DNA of 64,000 nucleotides from Hyaloscypha bicolor E (taxonomy: Eukaryota > Ascomycota > Leotiomycetes > Helotiales > Hyaloscyphaceae): positions 1,919,542 to 1,983,541 of the forward strand of contig NW_020194519.1 of the NCBI RefSeq assembly GCF_002865645.1. Reading direction: 5' to 3'. The stretch's first letter is position 1. Each line of letters opens with the position of its first letter. The translations under genes were made by a program, and so were the position numbers. Positions 1 through 11,501 of this stretch are shown in pieces. The notes under the pieces were generated by a model, which made no database searches, was not told the origin of the DNA, and worked only from the letters and a program-made list of their open reading frames with translations.

Positions 1-223
1 CATCTGGGGAACCCCAGCGATGAGAAAGCACATTTGGGGCTATTGCCCTGAGGTCAAAATGATGCTCAAAATGGATGCTGCAAAGTACGTTCCAGGCGAC
101 TGTCACAGCAACTGGAAGAGGTCAGAGCAAGGTTGGGATGGGATGTATCCTGATCTCGGCGAAACGGAAATCATCGACGGAGAGGAATACCCCATACTTC
201 CTGCAGGCTTAATGCCTTGGTAG
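1..223 (+). CDS. 3' end of an unrecognised gene (partial)
   Basis: An open frame enters from the left edge (codons from base 2) and stops with TAG at 221-223, giving about 73 residues ending in LMPW. The Met at base 20 lies inside this frame, so it need not be the start. The segment has several Trp residues and two Cys but no motif I recognise and no clear membrane segment. It is most likely the last exon of a gene that begins outside the window. A chance open frame is possible but less likely, given the protein-like composition. Confidence 0.45.
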   Translation, partial: IWGTPAMRKHIWGYCPEVKMMLKMDAAKYVPGDCHSNWKRSEQGWDGMYPDLGETEIIDGEEYPILPAGLMPW

Positions 224-1238
224 AAGCCCGCGTTCACACAAAATCACATATCTGGACAGCAAGAGCAGCAAAAATCTTGCACACGCGGTCCATCACACTA
301 TGTACTATCATCTGAAGGATGTCCGACTTCCTCATAGTATCAGGAGCCTGGCATTTGGGTTCCTACTTTCTTCCTGGGAAATTTATGGGAGCTGGGAGTT
401 CAGGAAATTTGAGAAGAGAAGAGGGGCGGATACCCCTTGTGTCTTGATAGAATGGGGGGCGTTGGATCTGGGGTAACTAAATGCGTACATAAAATAGATG
501 AGATCTGAATGAAATACCGCTTTTGCGCGTTGATTATTGCAAGACACTTTTGTGTTGTAAGACATGATATCAGGAATCCATTCCCGCATTGACACCAAGA
601 ATGCCCTTTCCGGTCCAGTCAAGGCCGTAATGTTCAATGTTTCAGACCCATCGAAAAGCAATTCAAGACAATCCAAGGAGTTCTCCCGTTGCAGAAAAGG
701 CTTGATTCTCAAGCAAAAGCAATTCTATTCTAAAAATCCACGTATGGGACGTGTGTCATTCCTGTCTATCTTCACGCTGCTATCTCCTTAGAAAGCCAAG
801 ATTCTTAATTCGCCATTTCCTGGAAATAAGTTGAGCGCCAGTGCAGATCCCCTGTAAATTTATACAAGTAATATTTTGGGATGCTAGCTTGTAGCACATT
901 CGTCTTGAGATGTTTATGGATGAATGATATGCCCAGGGACGCGTGGTAAGCGCGCACGTGCGATGATTCTGAAACGAAACGAGGCCAGCTTGAGGGCGCG
1001 GCCACGGTCGAAGATATTTTTGTGGGACCTGGTTTACGACTTCGATTGCTGGGCTTTGTGCTTAAGCATCACAATTGAGTACCTATCTTGGTATTAGTGA
1101 AGGCCTAGTGGAATGGTGGTGATAACTGTGCAGGAAGTGTCGACAAATCTGCCCAGAATAATAGATGTTCGAATGATTTGAAGAAAGAAGGAAATATGAC
1201 AAGAAGTCCCGAGTGACCCCATTGGGGCGTAAACTCAC
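224..1238. other. Intergenic, includes unresolved 3' end of the transporter gene
   Basis: No convincing protein gene is seen here. Two short frames (383-712 minus and 564-791 plus) overlap each other and resemble no family. The last coding exon of the minus-strand transporter must lie here, downstream of its donor at 1238. One possible acceptor is near 1146, but several AG sites fit and I cannot choose between them. Confidence 0.5.
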
Positions 1239-2504
1239 AAAATGATGCCTCCAACGGCAACGAAAACCCCGATCACGGATTTATCTCCAACGGCACGACC
1301 TGATGTGAGCCAACCTAAAGCCACAATGGAACAGGTCTTCACATGACCAACAACAGTGCTGGACACAGGACCTGTTTGTGCGATAATGAAGAACTGGGAC
1401 ATATTGATTATGCAGGCGAACATGCCAGACTAGGTGTAGAATCAATATCAGCCGAGCTCTGCATACACGAAATCGCAAGTTTTGGTAACCAGCGAGCGGT
1501 TGGAGAGAAAGGAATACGAACCATCATAATCATGACCCATCTGTTTATGGGAACTTCGGTCCATACTGGGAAAGTGTCCACAAACGGAATCACATAGAGC
1601 AGCATGAAAGATGCAAGCGGCGCCTGGTTGAAGAGTAATTGCATGCTGTTCATCTGAAGCTTCTTGTGATAGCTGGAAATCCAGACTGTGTAAAGAGAGC
1701 TTGCAAAAATCCCCGAGAATGCAAAGATGACGCCCAAGCTGCTGGTAGTCTTTACACTTGCATCCGCGCTGGGTAGCGAATCGTAATAAGAGACCATGGC
1801 AACACCGATACAAGCCGGGATTAAAGCGTATATGGCATTTCGAGGGAGCGTCGATTTGTATAGCACATAATTCATGAGGGCTACCATTGGTGTAAGTAGA
1901 ATTCGTGCGACTTGGTAGAATGTGACGGTCGAGAAGGCGAGAGACAGATTCGGAAGGATGACGTTCAAGGACATCGCAACTGCCAGAGGGATGATTTCCT
2001 TAATTGCAGCCCGTCTTGGTGTAAACATCGCAAATCGAGGACGAGATAGAGTAAATAGTGTGAGCCATGTTATGAAGAAATGGAAGGCCGCGAAGGTCAG
2101 TTGGGCGAGTTTTAGGGTAGGGTCCGAAAAGATTGCTTTGTTCGTGAAGACCTGGAGCATCCATAGGTTAGCGGCCTTTCCGATGCCTTCCGAGAGGCTC
2201 TTGGGACTGTAGAACTCACGATGCCGATCGTTGCCAATGTGTTGACTACCATCCATATGAAAGATGATCTGACTGAAGCCTCGGATGTAGGTTGGGCTGG
2301 CTTCTCGTGCTCTGCAGGCAGCATTTCCGCCCTTTCATCATCATTATCTCCATCTCCAAACTCTAAGTCTTCCGGAGACTTCAGCTTGACAAAGCCCCCT
2401 TCTGTTTCGCTTAGCGTGCCATGCTTCTCGTTCTCATCATATGCTTCTGCCTCGGTGACGGAAGAGCTGGTGGAGGGCGCGCGGTCAATTGATCGTTCGG
2501 CCAT
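1239..2504 (-). CDS. Nucleotide-sugar / triose-phosphate-type transporter (SLC35E-like)
   Basis: A multi-pass carrier of the TPT/drug-metabolite transporter superfamily, expected in Golgi or ER membranes and exchanging a nucleotide sugar for the matching nucleotide monophosphate. Exons read on the minus strand are 2504-2220, 2151-1522 and 1429-1239; a short terminal exon below 1239 is not resolved. The first ~75 residues are acidic and cytosolic. A series of about nine or ten hydrophobic helices follows. Family-typical stretches are NLSLAFSTVTFYQVARILL in the middle and TGPVSSTVVGHVKTCSIVA near the end. The ATG at 2504 is the first in frame and precedes the acidic leader. The gene is divergent from the dehydratase at 4018, which makes a sugar-nucleotide substrate plausible, but that is inference. 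The substrate cannot be read from the sequence. Confidence 0.85.
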
Positions 2505-4017
2505 TGTTGCTGAAGGGACAGGACGTGATTGAGAACACGAAAGAAAGGAGGGTGGGGGGGGATGCGAATAAGTTTAGAATAGTGGAGGCTTACGACATCC
2601 CAAGTTGTGAAGTTGTGAACGAACGAACAAAGGAGAGAGGTGTGCGTGGTCATAACGGGAGGCGTGGCGCTAGCCTGGGCCATCATTACATTGCGTACTC
2701 GTACATTTTTAGGAAACGCGCCGCAGCTGAGAACTTGCAGGGGGGAGGTGAGGGAGGAGGGAAGGGGGCCACCGCCTGGAGAGAATTTACGAGGTTACGA
2801 GTTAAGTACGCGGATTTACGCCCCAGATCATATTTTCTGTCCTCCCTGCTTCTGTCTGCAGAGGCTAGCGCTCCGTCTCGAATTACCTCCGTAGGCCTCT
2901 GGAGCTCTGAATCTGAAGTGCTGAGGGCTCGTCCGAATCCGAGTCTTGCCATGGTGGTACGATCTATGATTTCCAACTTCCTGTCCACATCCCCACACCC
3001 CTCGTGCGTAATAATGAAGAGGCTCCCACTCCCAGCCTCCAAGCTCAAACACGGTCAAGAAAGGGGTCCCGTCTCGGCTGATCAGCGACAGCGTTGGCGT
3101 CACTTCTCGACGACACCAGTGGATCACCGTGGGGCGTTCCCTGTTCCAACTCCCGAGCTGTTGTCGAGACTTCCCAGTCATTCATTCTGTTCACTACAAG
3201 TAACTTCATTTCAATCCCATCTCACCAGAATCACTGTGGCTTTGTGCTTTTTCGTGTCCCTTCAAACTTGAAAGGGGCCATCGTGAGAAATGCAAACCAA
3301 ATCCTGACCCTGGCAACGGCAACGGCCCCACCCTGCTTCACAAGTAAGGCTGCCAGGCAATAATCAGCACCTTTCCTCCCTTGCGCAGATGTCACCGCGA
3401 CCCAGCTTTTGAATCGTGAGGTCTCATTCCAGCAAGGGTAGGTGCACAGCCTCGGCAGGTCCAAATCGACAGGCCAGAAGCCGCAAAAAAGGAATAAGTG
3501 ATTTTGACAATCCAAGTGATTATCAACCATCGTGATCCCCGTATGCGATGCACACCCGTCGAGTCAAGGGATAGAAAAGGCTTGGAAGAGAAATACGAAG
3601 TTCATGTGCGACTGGGGCTCACGAGGGGCAGCCTCGTTAGGTCCCTTACCTACACGCACCAGCAGGAAACACTGGGATGAGAGTGAAGTCCGTAGCCATT
3701 GAACTTGAAATGCGAATGGACGACCGACTCCCGATTTAAGATTACAAGTAGATAGCATTCTCGTAAATTCAGAAACGCATGTGATGTCTTGACTAGTTTA
3801 CGCAATTGACATGCTCCACCTACCTGCGAAGGCATGCATTTTTTAAGCGACAGCTGGATTAAATAGGTTCCACAGACCGCCCCCTTGCGACTGGCCGTAG
3901 GTTTCCCTGCACTCTGCACAACTTCACCAATCTTTTTACGGCGCTGTCCAACTGACGACACCGAGAAGGCGTTTATCCACTCATTCAAATAGCCATTTAC
4001 GAGATCAATTGACCACT
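2505..4017. promoter_or_regulatory. Shared upstream region between transporter and dehydratase
   Basis: About 1.5 kb lies between two divergent starts. It holds long purine- and pyrimidine-skewed stretches (for example the G-rich runs around 2550 and 2740-2775). A 260-codon open frame at 2489-3271 overlaps the transporter start and looks like chance. No conserved gene was recognised. By position the region must contain both promoters. Confidence 0.5.
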
Positions 4018-5469
4018 ATGCCAGCAACGAACGGCACGAGTGGAGCAACTGGTACGTCCTAGGTTCTGCCGTCCTGCAGATGCAGCCGCTGACTCAAGTA
4101 TTGCAACAGCTGCCTCGTCACGGCCAAATCGGTTTTTTGAAGATTTCGGCGTTTGGAAGGATGCGCCAGTGCTGATTGGGACCACAAAGTACGAGCCGTT
4201 GCCAGATGTAAAGAATATTATGATCACAGGTGGTGCTGGCTTCATGTAAGTAAAATACGCCGAAGTCACAAGAATAGATTCTAACAACCATAGCGCTTGC
4301 TGGCTTGTACGACATTTGACACTGACATACCCTAACGCATACAATATCGTATCCTTCGACAAACTCGACTACTGCTCCTCTCTGAATAACACTCGGGTCC
4401 TGAACGATAAACGAAACTTTTCATTCTACCATGGCGACATCACGAACCCGTCAGAAGTTATGGATTGTCTAGAACGACACAAGATTGATACAATTTTCCA
4501 CTTCGCCGCGCAGTCTCACGTCGACCTGAGCTTCGGAAACTCGTATGCTTTCACACACACAAACGTATATGGCACACATGTTCTGCTGGAGAGTGCCAAG
4601 AAGGTTGGCATCAAAAAGTTCATCCATATTTCAACAGATGAGGTTTACGGAGAAGTTCGAGACGATGCGGATGACTTGCTGGAGACCAGCATTCTAGCAC
4701 CCACGAATCCCTACGCAGCAAGCAAGGCGGCAGCTGAGATGCTCGTCCATTCCTACCAGAAGAGTTTCAAACTTCCTGTGATCATTGTACGCAGCAACAA
4801 TGTCTACGGCCCGCACCAGTATCCCGAGAGTGAGACTAGCAACCCCTTACTTGAGTTTGAATTACTAATCTCTTGTCAGAAATTATTCCCAAATTTAGCT
4901 TGCTTCTCCATCGGCGACAGCCAGTTGTCCTGCACGGTGATGGAACTCCCACGAGGAGATACCTCTTTGCTGGTGACGCAGCCGATGCGTTCGACACAAT
5001 TCTACACAAGGGCACAATGGATCAAATTTACAATGTTGGATCCTACGACGAGATTTCCAACTTGACATTGTGCTCGAAGCTTCTAACATACTTGAATATC
5101 CCGCATGATACCCAAGAACAACTTCATAAATGGGTGAAGCACACAATTGACCGACCGTTCAACGACCATCGATACGCCGTTGACGGAACGAAGTTGCGAC
5201 AGCTGGGCTGGGAGCAGAAGACTAGTTTCTCGGAAGGAATGGCCATCACAGTTGATTGGTATAAGAGATTCGGCGAGTCATGGTGGGGCGATATCACCAA
5301 GGTTTTGACGCCATTCCCTACTGTAGCTGGAACGGATGTGATTGCTAGCGAGGAGCCGATTGAGGATATCCACGAAAGCATGCTTATCGACAGTGATGAT
5401 CAGATGACATTAGCCAAGAAGAGAAAGATTGACGAGACCAGTTCAGGACCACAAGCAGTGAAGGCATAG
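4018..5469 (+). CDS. UDP/dTDP-glucose 4,6-dehydratase (RmlB-like SDR)
   Basis: An extended short-chain dehydrogenase that converts an NDP-glucose to the 4-keto-6-deoxy sugar, the first step toward UDP-rhamnose-type sugars in filamentous fungi. Exons are 4018-4051, 4110-4245, 4294-4829 and 4880-5469, giving 431 residues. The dinucleotide-binding motif TGGAGFI is at ~51-57. The dehydratase triad Thr-Asp-Glu lies in STDEVYGE (~170-177). The catalytic YxxxK is Tyr197/Lys201 in NPYAASKAA. The TDE triad separates dehydratases from plain epimerases. About 40 residues precede the Rossmann core, longer than in bacteria. The C-terminus carries a basic KKRK patch of unknown meaning. The first acceptor (4109) was chosen because it alone keeps frame with a normal intron length. 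The nucleotide, UDP or dTDP, cannot be read, but UDP is usual in fungi. Confidence 0.92.
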
Positions 5470-6736
5470 GGGTTTGAAATAGACGGCTACACGTGACGGA
5501 GTATGCAGTCATGCAATACGTCGCTGCGAGCAGAGACGGAACGAAACATTGTTATTGCATCTCCTTTTCATGTACTCATAAAATTTCCCTTTTGGATGGC
5601 GTTGGATAGTAACGAGTCCTGGCTTGGCTAGGCCCGGGATTGAAGTGAGTTATGGTAGCATCTAGAGAATGTGAAAAGCTGCAGCCGCACACGAGTGACA
5701 GGGGCAATACAAAGGGAAACCCAAGACCTTCTGCAGCCACTTTCCGAGAGATCACAAACTGGAAAGCGTTGTTATCATGTGAAAAGAAGCGGGAAAGCGA
5801 AGCTACCACCACGTTTACATGCAGGAAAGCAAAGCAGGTGCAGGCTATTATTGTCCACCAGCGCATGCACGAAGCTTCCCAGCAAATAGGGAGGCGGGGA
5901 AATAACACCGAGCAGCCTTTTCCTCATGCAGAAACCGCAAGAGGAAGCATGGGGGCGCGCTGCAGTATTCTCATCATTGCAGACAGCCAAACCAGCTGTC
6001 AGTCATGAGTGGGCCCTCGACAGCCGTGGGAAACTCGCTCGTTGGATGTTAATTCCAGTACACTGACAACTCACCGTCTCCAGAGTGGGGGTAAAGTCCA
6101 GGACCCAAGAACCACCATCGCCAATCTCCGGGAATGGCAAGGTTTCACTGCTTTGCCCAGCCTCCGGGTTGAGACGGGAAATGCATATCATTTGGTAGCT
6201 TGGGAACAGATGCTGGGCCCGCTAGGCTCTGCTGTGCGCTCATTCGAACAAAGTTTCTTCCATGAACCGATGTGCTGGTTTGTGGAGGGGCGCGGGATCC
6301 TTCCCCCCAGGCGAACCAGCCATTGGGAACAATCCGGGCGTCTGGACCTGAATTTAGCCTGTCAAAGCCTGTTCATTGCAACCTGGATGGGCCAATGCAA
6401 CGCCCTGCAGCCCGCGATGCCCTTCTTTTCTTCTGCCGTGGCCTTTCGTCTCCTTCCTCGTCCGGGTCACCGCTCCTCACAATATTCAATTCAAAGCTCT
6501 CCCCCTCCTTCTGGCGTCGCGGACCAGTGCCATCCCTGTTAATCAAGAGCAACGATACGGCTCACAATGGTCCTCGATGTCCCCTCCTCGTCTGGAACTT
6601 AGCTGGTTGTGGTCATGATACCCTCCCACTCTACTTCCAAATCAGAGTGCCTTTTAGGAGCAAAATTCTGGCCACACATCCTTGCATTGGTTGTGTCTAA
6701 ACTTGGCAAGCACATATACACCTCAAACAACTTGGG
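5470..6736. other. Intergenic, no gene recognised
   Basis: Two downstream-oriented genes flank 1.27 kb of sequence. Short overlapping frames (5576-6700) match nothing recognisable. A CT-rich tract around 6420-6530 looks like a fungal promoter or leader for the methyltransferase at 6737. Confidence 0.45.
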
Positions 6737-7972
6737 ATGGAGGGGGAGGGAGAGACAGTCAATGCTTTGGAGGGCTTACTGCCAAACAATCTGGCAGCTG
6801 TACCTCTTGTGCCCGACGACGATCCAATGGGTGAGAATGAAGCTCTCTACAATTTCGAGGAGGATGTCGAAAGGATGCGGAACCGAGCTCCTGCTCGAAC
6901 TCTTTTCCACCAGCCGCACAGCGACAATGATACAGTGTGGGTATTGATGGCTGGCTTCGGACAAAATTGCTAACGTCTTTTCAGAAATTCAACTCGAACA
7001 CTTTGTGATTCGGATATAGAGTATCTCACAATCTACGGAAGGCGATACTGTGGGGAATACTACAAGCCAAATGACGAAGAAGAGCAAGACCGAGAAGGAA
7101 TGCTTCATGAGATCTTCAAGAAGATCTTCGACAACCGCCTTACCTCAGTCCCTCTCCATAACCCGACAAAGATCCTAGACATTGGAACGGGCACAGGAGA
7201 ATGGGCAATGGACATGGGGGATGAATTTCCAAATGCGGAGGTAATTGGTACAGATATCGCGAAAATTCAGCCAGACGCGGCTCCCTCGAACGTCTTTTTC
7301 CAAATTGACGATGCCGAAGACGAAGAATGGACCTGGGAAGACGATTTCGATCTTGTGCATCTACGCAGTATGCAGGGGGCTTTCATGGATTGGCAACGCA
7401 TATACAAAGAGGCATTCAAGGTTCTGAAAAAAGGGGGCTGGATCGAAATTCTCGACTTCGACAACCATACTAGGCTAATGAGTTATCTTAGTGACGGCCC
7501 TGATGCAGCGGCGTGGCTGGCTGCACTCAACGAGGCATCCAGGCGATCTGGCAGGCCAAGAGGTGACGCTCATCTCAATCCGGAAGTTCTCAGAAAAATT
7601 GGATTTGTGGATGTGAGTGTTTCGGAAAGGACCATACCGACGGGAGCCTGGCCTGAAAGCCCAGAAGACCAAAACACTGGGAAATGGTTCTTGGTCACAA
7701 TGTTGAATGGCATAGAGGCGACTTCGCTTCGCCCTCTCACAGAACATATGGGTTGGGAAATAGAAGATGTTAGAAAAATCGTTAGATTTGTTGAGACCCG
7801 AATGAAGGCTATAGCCATGGATAAACATAAGTCCAAAGGGATGGGCTTTGTAATCAAGACACTGGTGGGAATGAAACCGAGCGACGAGGGTATCCCTGAA
7901 GTTGATGTGCCTGACGAGGAGAGCATAAGAACCATGAAAAAGTTCAATGGGGATATCTCCTCCGGCAAGTAA
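6737..7972 (+). CDS. LaeA-like SAM-dependent methyltransferase
   Basis: A class I SAM methyltransferase of the large fungal LaeA-like/TAM-domain group. Exons are 6737-6936 and 6985-7972 (48-nt intron), giving 395 residues. The N-terminal ~65 residues are acidic. Next come the typical YxxxGRRYCGEYYKPND segment and motif I, DIGTGTGEWA, at ~132-141. An acidic residue ends the following strand, as expected for SAM ribose binding (VIGTDIAKIQP). LKKGGWIEILDFD is the post-motif III region. Family members range from the global regulator LaeA to pathway O- or C-methyltransferases, and paralogues are numerous, so the name does not imply the regulator itself. No biosynthetic cluster surrounds it. The start ATG is the first in the exon; an additional upstream exon cannot be excluded. 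Confidence 0.88.
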
Positions 7973-8563
7973 TGAGGGGACTGTTGTTTTAAAGGCACCA
8001 AGAATTGGAAGTGGCGTTTGGAAATGGGCATGGAAGTATTTTGAGACAACCTTTGCTGTTGTTACGATCAGATTTATGACATATTCAAGGATACCCAACT
8101 CTTTTGAGATTAATTCGAGAAAGTTGATTACGAATTGGAGAAGAACTGAGAAGTGTCTGATTTGCTTGTGCAATAGCTGTCTATTTTGCTCTTTATAGTC
8201 CTTATCTATCCTTTTCTGTATTCCTACAAGCGAAGTTTCGATTCGCTTGCAATGAACGGGGACGTAGGACATGTGGTGGCGGGCGTGGATCTGTGGGAGA
8301 TAGGAAGTCCACTTCCATTGACTATTCTATGGAAGTAACCACAGTTGAAGATACAGATGTTAACTCCATGAATCACATCAAGAACGGTCCCTTCGAATCT
8401 GTCTGCAATCCATAGCCCGAGCCCCATCTCCAACCCGTCCCCTTTTGCTCCCACGAAAGTTCAACGCGCAAATCTCTTTTTGGCTTTTGAGAATTCACGA
8501 GTACATACTTCGCCACCCTCCACCTTCACATCCGTCCTCCGTCCTCCGTCAAAATCTCTCATA
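7973..8563. other. Intergenic between convergent genes
   Basis: AT-rich 3' flank of the methyltransferase and of the minus-strand small gene. A short perfect hairpin (GCGAAGTTTCGATTCGC-like) occurs near 8230. No gene was seen. Confidence 0.4.
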
Positions 8564-8773
8564 CTAGACTGCTTCACAACTCGAAGAACAACATTCGCAG
8601 CATCCTTCTCTGATGACCTTCTTGCCGTGCTTGCGCCCGCACTTGAAGTAGTACTCCTCCTTACATTGCCTGAACTGCTTCACCGGAGCCTTCTGGAGGT
8701 CGTCGTTGCAGAGAGTGATTTTCTCGTGGCGGCAAGGACAGGTTTTGTAGGTTGCGACGATATCGCGACACAT
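8564..8773 (-). CDS. Small cysteine-rich hypothetical protein
   Basis: A single-exon frame of 69 codons starting at an ATG (8773), with 11 cysteines including CPC near the N-terminus and the C-terminal pairs GCCECC. It starts MCRDIV without a hydrophobic signal peptide, so it is probably cytosolic and possibly metal-binding rather than a secreted effector. Small fungal proteins beginning MCR with a spaced Cys/His pattern form a widespread, uncharacterised group, and this one resembles them. A TATA-like ATATAAG occurs upstream at ~8978-8984, far for a promoter. It could be extended by splicing at the 3' end. Function unknown. Confidence 0.55.
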   Translation of the reverse strand: MCRDIVATYKTCPCRHEKITLCNDDLQKAPVKQFRQCKEEYYFKCGRKHGKKVIREGCCECCSSSCEAV

Positions 8774-9659
8774 GGTTGTTCTGGGGTGGAAGTGTAGCTG
8801 CCCTGTGGGCGCTTACTTGTGTTTTGTCAGTGCTTGATTTAGTATTGCGTAAATGTGGCTTCGATGTAGTGGTACTGTGTTTCCCTATGAGGTTGGATGC
8901 TTGAGTGTCTGGGTGGAGGCGAGATATTTGCTAGTAAAGTTATGGGAGAAAGGGGCGAGTGGAGGGACGTGGCCGACAATATAAGCCCCTGTAAGAGTTG
9001 TGAATCATAGGTAGTCACAAGTAATTGTTGCAGTATTTACTGAAGGTTAGGCAGCTATGTTATTGTTCACTGCGGACTATGGGGATGTTTTTTCATTCGT
9101 TGATAACGATCACGAGAGTCATAAAAGAAGCGTTGCAACATCAATCGAACAAACAGAACCTATATGTCATTAATAAAACCAAATTTGAGCCTTCTAACAT
9201 TGCAACCAAGGCTTGGGGAGGATCAGCTTTGGGAGTGCCAGCTCATGGAAAGTCTTCCAGTTTCGGTGAAAGTCCATAACATAACGGAATTGTCGGACTA
9301 AATCGTGCAATGAACTGCTTTCCTACAAAGCAATTGCCAGACGTTACCAAGAGGTAATAGTTGGATTCACTGCCCCATATTATTCTCTGAAGGATGTCCC
9401 AGTGGTGGCTTCCCGATTAAATCAAATTTAAGCGAAGATGTGGCATGGCACGCCACGCCGACAACAGAGAAGGCACCAGTCATCAACCTCAAGGACGAAC
9501 AGGAGTGTTTTATCGAAAAAAACAGATAAAACAAAGGACTCTGCGACCCTCGGTAATCTGGCCGCAGTTGCGCTGCCTCCCTTGAATGACGCGAACGCCT
9601 CTCGAAGGCGCGACCAGCTCTGGGCGAAGCTGAGGACCCACAGCAGCGTAACAGTAGCC
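8774..9659. other. Divergent intergenic region
   Basis: Separates the Cys-rich gene (minus) from the ZUP1-like gene (plus). Frames at 9367-9752 overlap on both strands and show no family signature. Nothing else recognised. Confidence 0.4.
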
Positions 9660-11501
9660 ATGGAGGAGGAAGGGCCAATGTCCTGCCCATTCTGTGGCAT
9701 AAAAGCAGATGGCGATTATCAGATCATGGTGATATCCCGTCTCATATTTTAATACGGATGTGACATCCCTTGCTAAAGGCTCTCGCAGCTGCACTTGGAA
9801 ACAGTGCATCCGGAAGATGGAGAGTCTCCATTCGTTGTCAAAGACGATGCCAGCATTGCAGCACTGATGTCACTCGATGGTGAACAGGATGACCGTTACG
9901 CCAACTGCACAGTTGAGGGTTGTGGTGAGACCCTGCTCTTGACAGAGCTTGAGAGTCACGTCGAGATGCACGAGGTGGAGCAAGACTCTGGGGATGATCA
10001 GTCAAGTCGTTCATCGAAGAGACTTAAGCTCGAGCCTCAAATCGGAGCAGCTTTCGATACCAAACTTTCCCATGCCCTCCGGAATCTGGAAGACGTCAAT
10101 GAACGGCCAGAATCTGAGAGTCCCTCCTCCGATCGACAGGCCGTCGCGAAAGCTACTTGGAAAAGCCTTCTGAAGATGCCAGACTCCTCGTCAAAGACAG
10201 CCGCGCCATCGTCCTCGAAGAGTAATCGGCGACGGTTAGGGGCGAGTCTCTCTCAATTGATACTTTGTAGTTCCTCGTCACGTGAAGCTAATGCTTTGGT
10301 AGAAATCTGAACTTGGTCCTCATGCACATGAGAAGCAGATGCCATCGTGGCTGGTCAAGCTACTTCAAGAACAGGACGGTGCGTATAAGTCTGGAGCAAG
10401 GCTTGACAACCATGGCAACATGAGGAAGGCCAGATGGCGCCACAACATGGCACCTGGTATCATTCCAGTCCTGGAGCGGCTTCTTGACCAAGACGTGTAT
10501 GTGGAATTTGCATATTTGTGCGACCCAGCAGTCAGGCATGTGTCGAAATTAAAGCGAGAGGGTAAGGGTCAATGAATCAGCCTACTTCTCGATATTTCCA
10601 TTGACAGAAATAGGTGGTTTTTGTGGTTACCGAAACATCCAGATGATATGTTCCTACATCATTGGGGCTGAATCTCAAGGCTATGAGCACTTCAAAGGGA
10701 AGATTCCAAGCATTTTTGATATTCAAGAAAACATCGAGCAGGCGTGGGATCTTGGCATCAACGCTCAAGGTCGTATCGAAACCGGTGGAATCCGCGGGAC
10801 AAGAAAGTATATTGGAACTCCAGATGTAAGTTGAAAAGCCATAGTTCCAGTTCCTGTTTAATTCTCAAACAATACCTTCTAGTCCTGACTCTTCAAATTA
10901 GGCACAAGCAATGTTTTGTTGTTTAGGCATAGCGTGAGTACAGTTTCTCCCAGAACAACATTTCCTATGCTCAACGAACTTAGATGCGATGCGCAAGGTC
11001 TCAAGCCCAAGGGAAACTCCAGACCAGCATATGACCTTCTTTTCAACGCGGTTGAACAATACTTCGTCAACGGCTGCGCTGATTACAACCCCAAAGTCCG
11101 CTGTACATCCTTACCTCCCATCTACTTTCAACATCCAGGTATGTTTCCATCACATCCTCAAATGCCATTTTCTCAATTTGTTCTAGGCCATTCTATGACT
11201 ATCGTCGGCTTTGAACGAAAAGCAGATGGCTCCAAGAACATCCTCGTCTTCGACCCCATGTTCCACGACTCCTCCCATGTCACCCAACTCATCGACCTGA
11301 GGAACTTCATCCTCAAGCAACCAGAAGATGTCCTACGAGCCTACCGGCGCGGTGCGAAGTATTTGAGGAAGTATAGCGAGTTCGAGTTACTAAAGTGAGT
11401 CTTCGTATGCAGTCTGATCGTACCCATAGCTGATGATTTGAAGATTAACACCGCCACCGAAACCCAAACCTGAAGAAGATGCACAGGATAGTGTAGCGTG
11501 A
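9660..11501 (+). CDS. Zinc-finger ubiquitin peptidase (ZUP1/Mug105 family, peptidase C78)
   Basis: A papain-fold cysteine peptidase related to UFM1-specific proteases; the animal member ZUP1 cuts K63-linked ubiquitin chains in genome maintenance. Eight exons: 9660-9728, 9789-10241, 10303-10561, 10608-10825, 10902-10933, 10984-11138, 11187-11394 and 11444-11501, giving 483 residues. Two C2H2 fingers lie at the N-terminus (Cys9/Cys12/His25/His30 and Cys63/Cys68/His80/His84). The catalytic Cys266 is in GGFCGYRN, His397 in GHSMTIVG and Asp418 in VFDPM. The Cys-His and His-Asp distances (131 and 21) equal those I recall for human ZUP1. Intron 2 needs a GC donor (10242). The C-terminus is Pro/Lys-rich. 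The assignment to C78 is firm; chain specificity is inferred from family. Confidence 0.9.

Noticed and set aside
2489..3271. 260-codon frame in the transporter/dehydratase intergenic region
   Set aside because: Overlaps the transporter start on the other strand, has low-complexity composition and no family motif.
7475..8272. 265-codon minus-strand frame
   Set aside because: Antisense to the LaeA-like methyltransferase, which carries clear family motifs on the plus strand.
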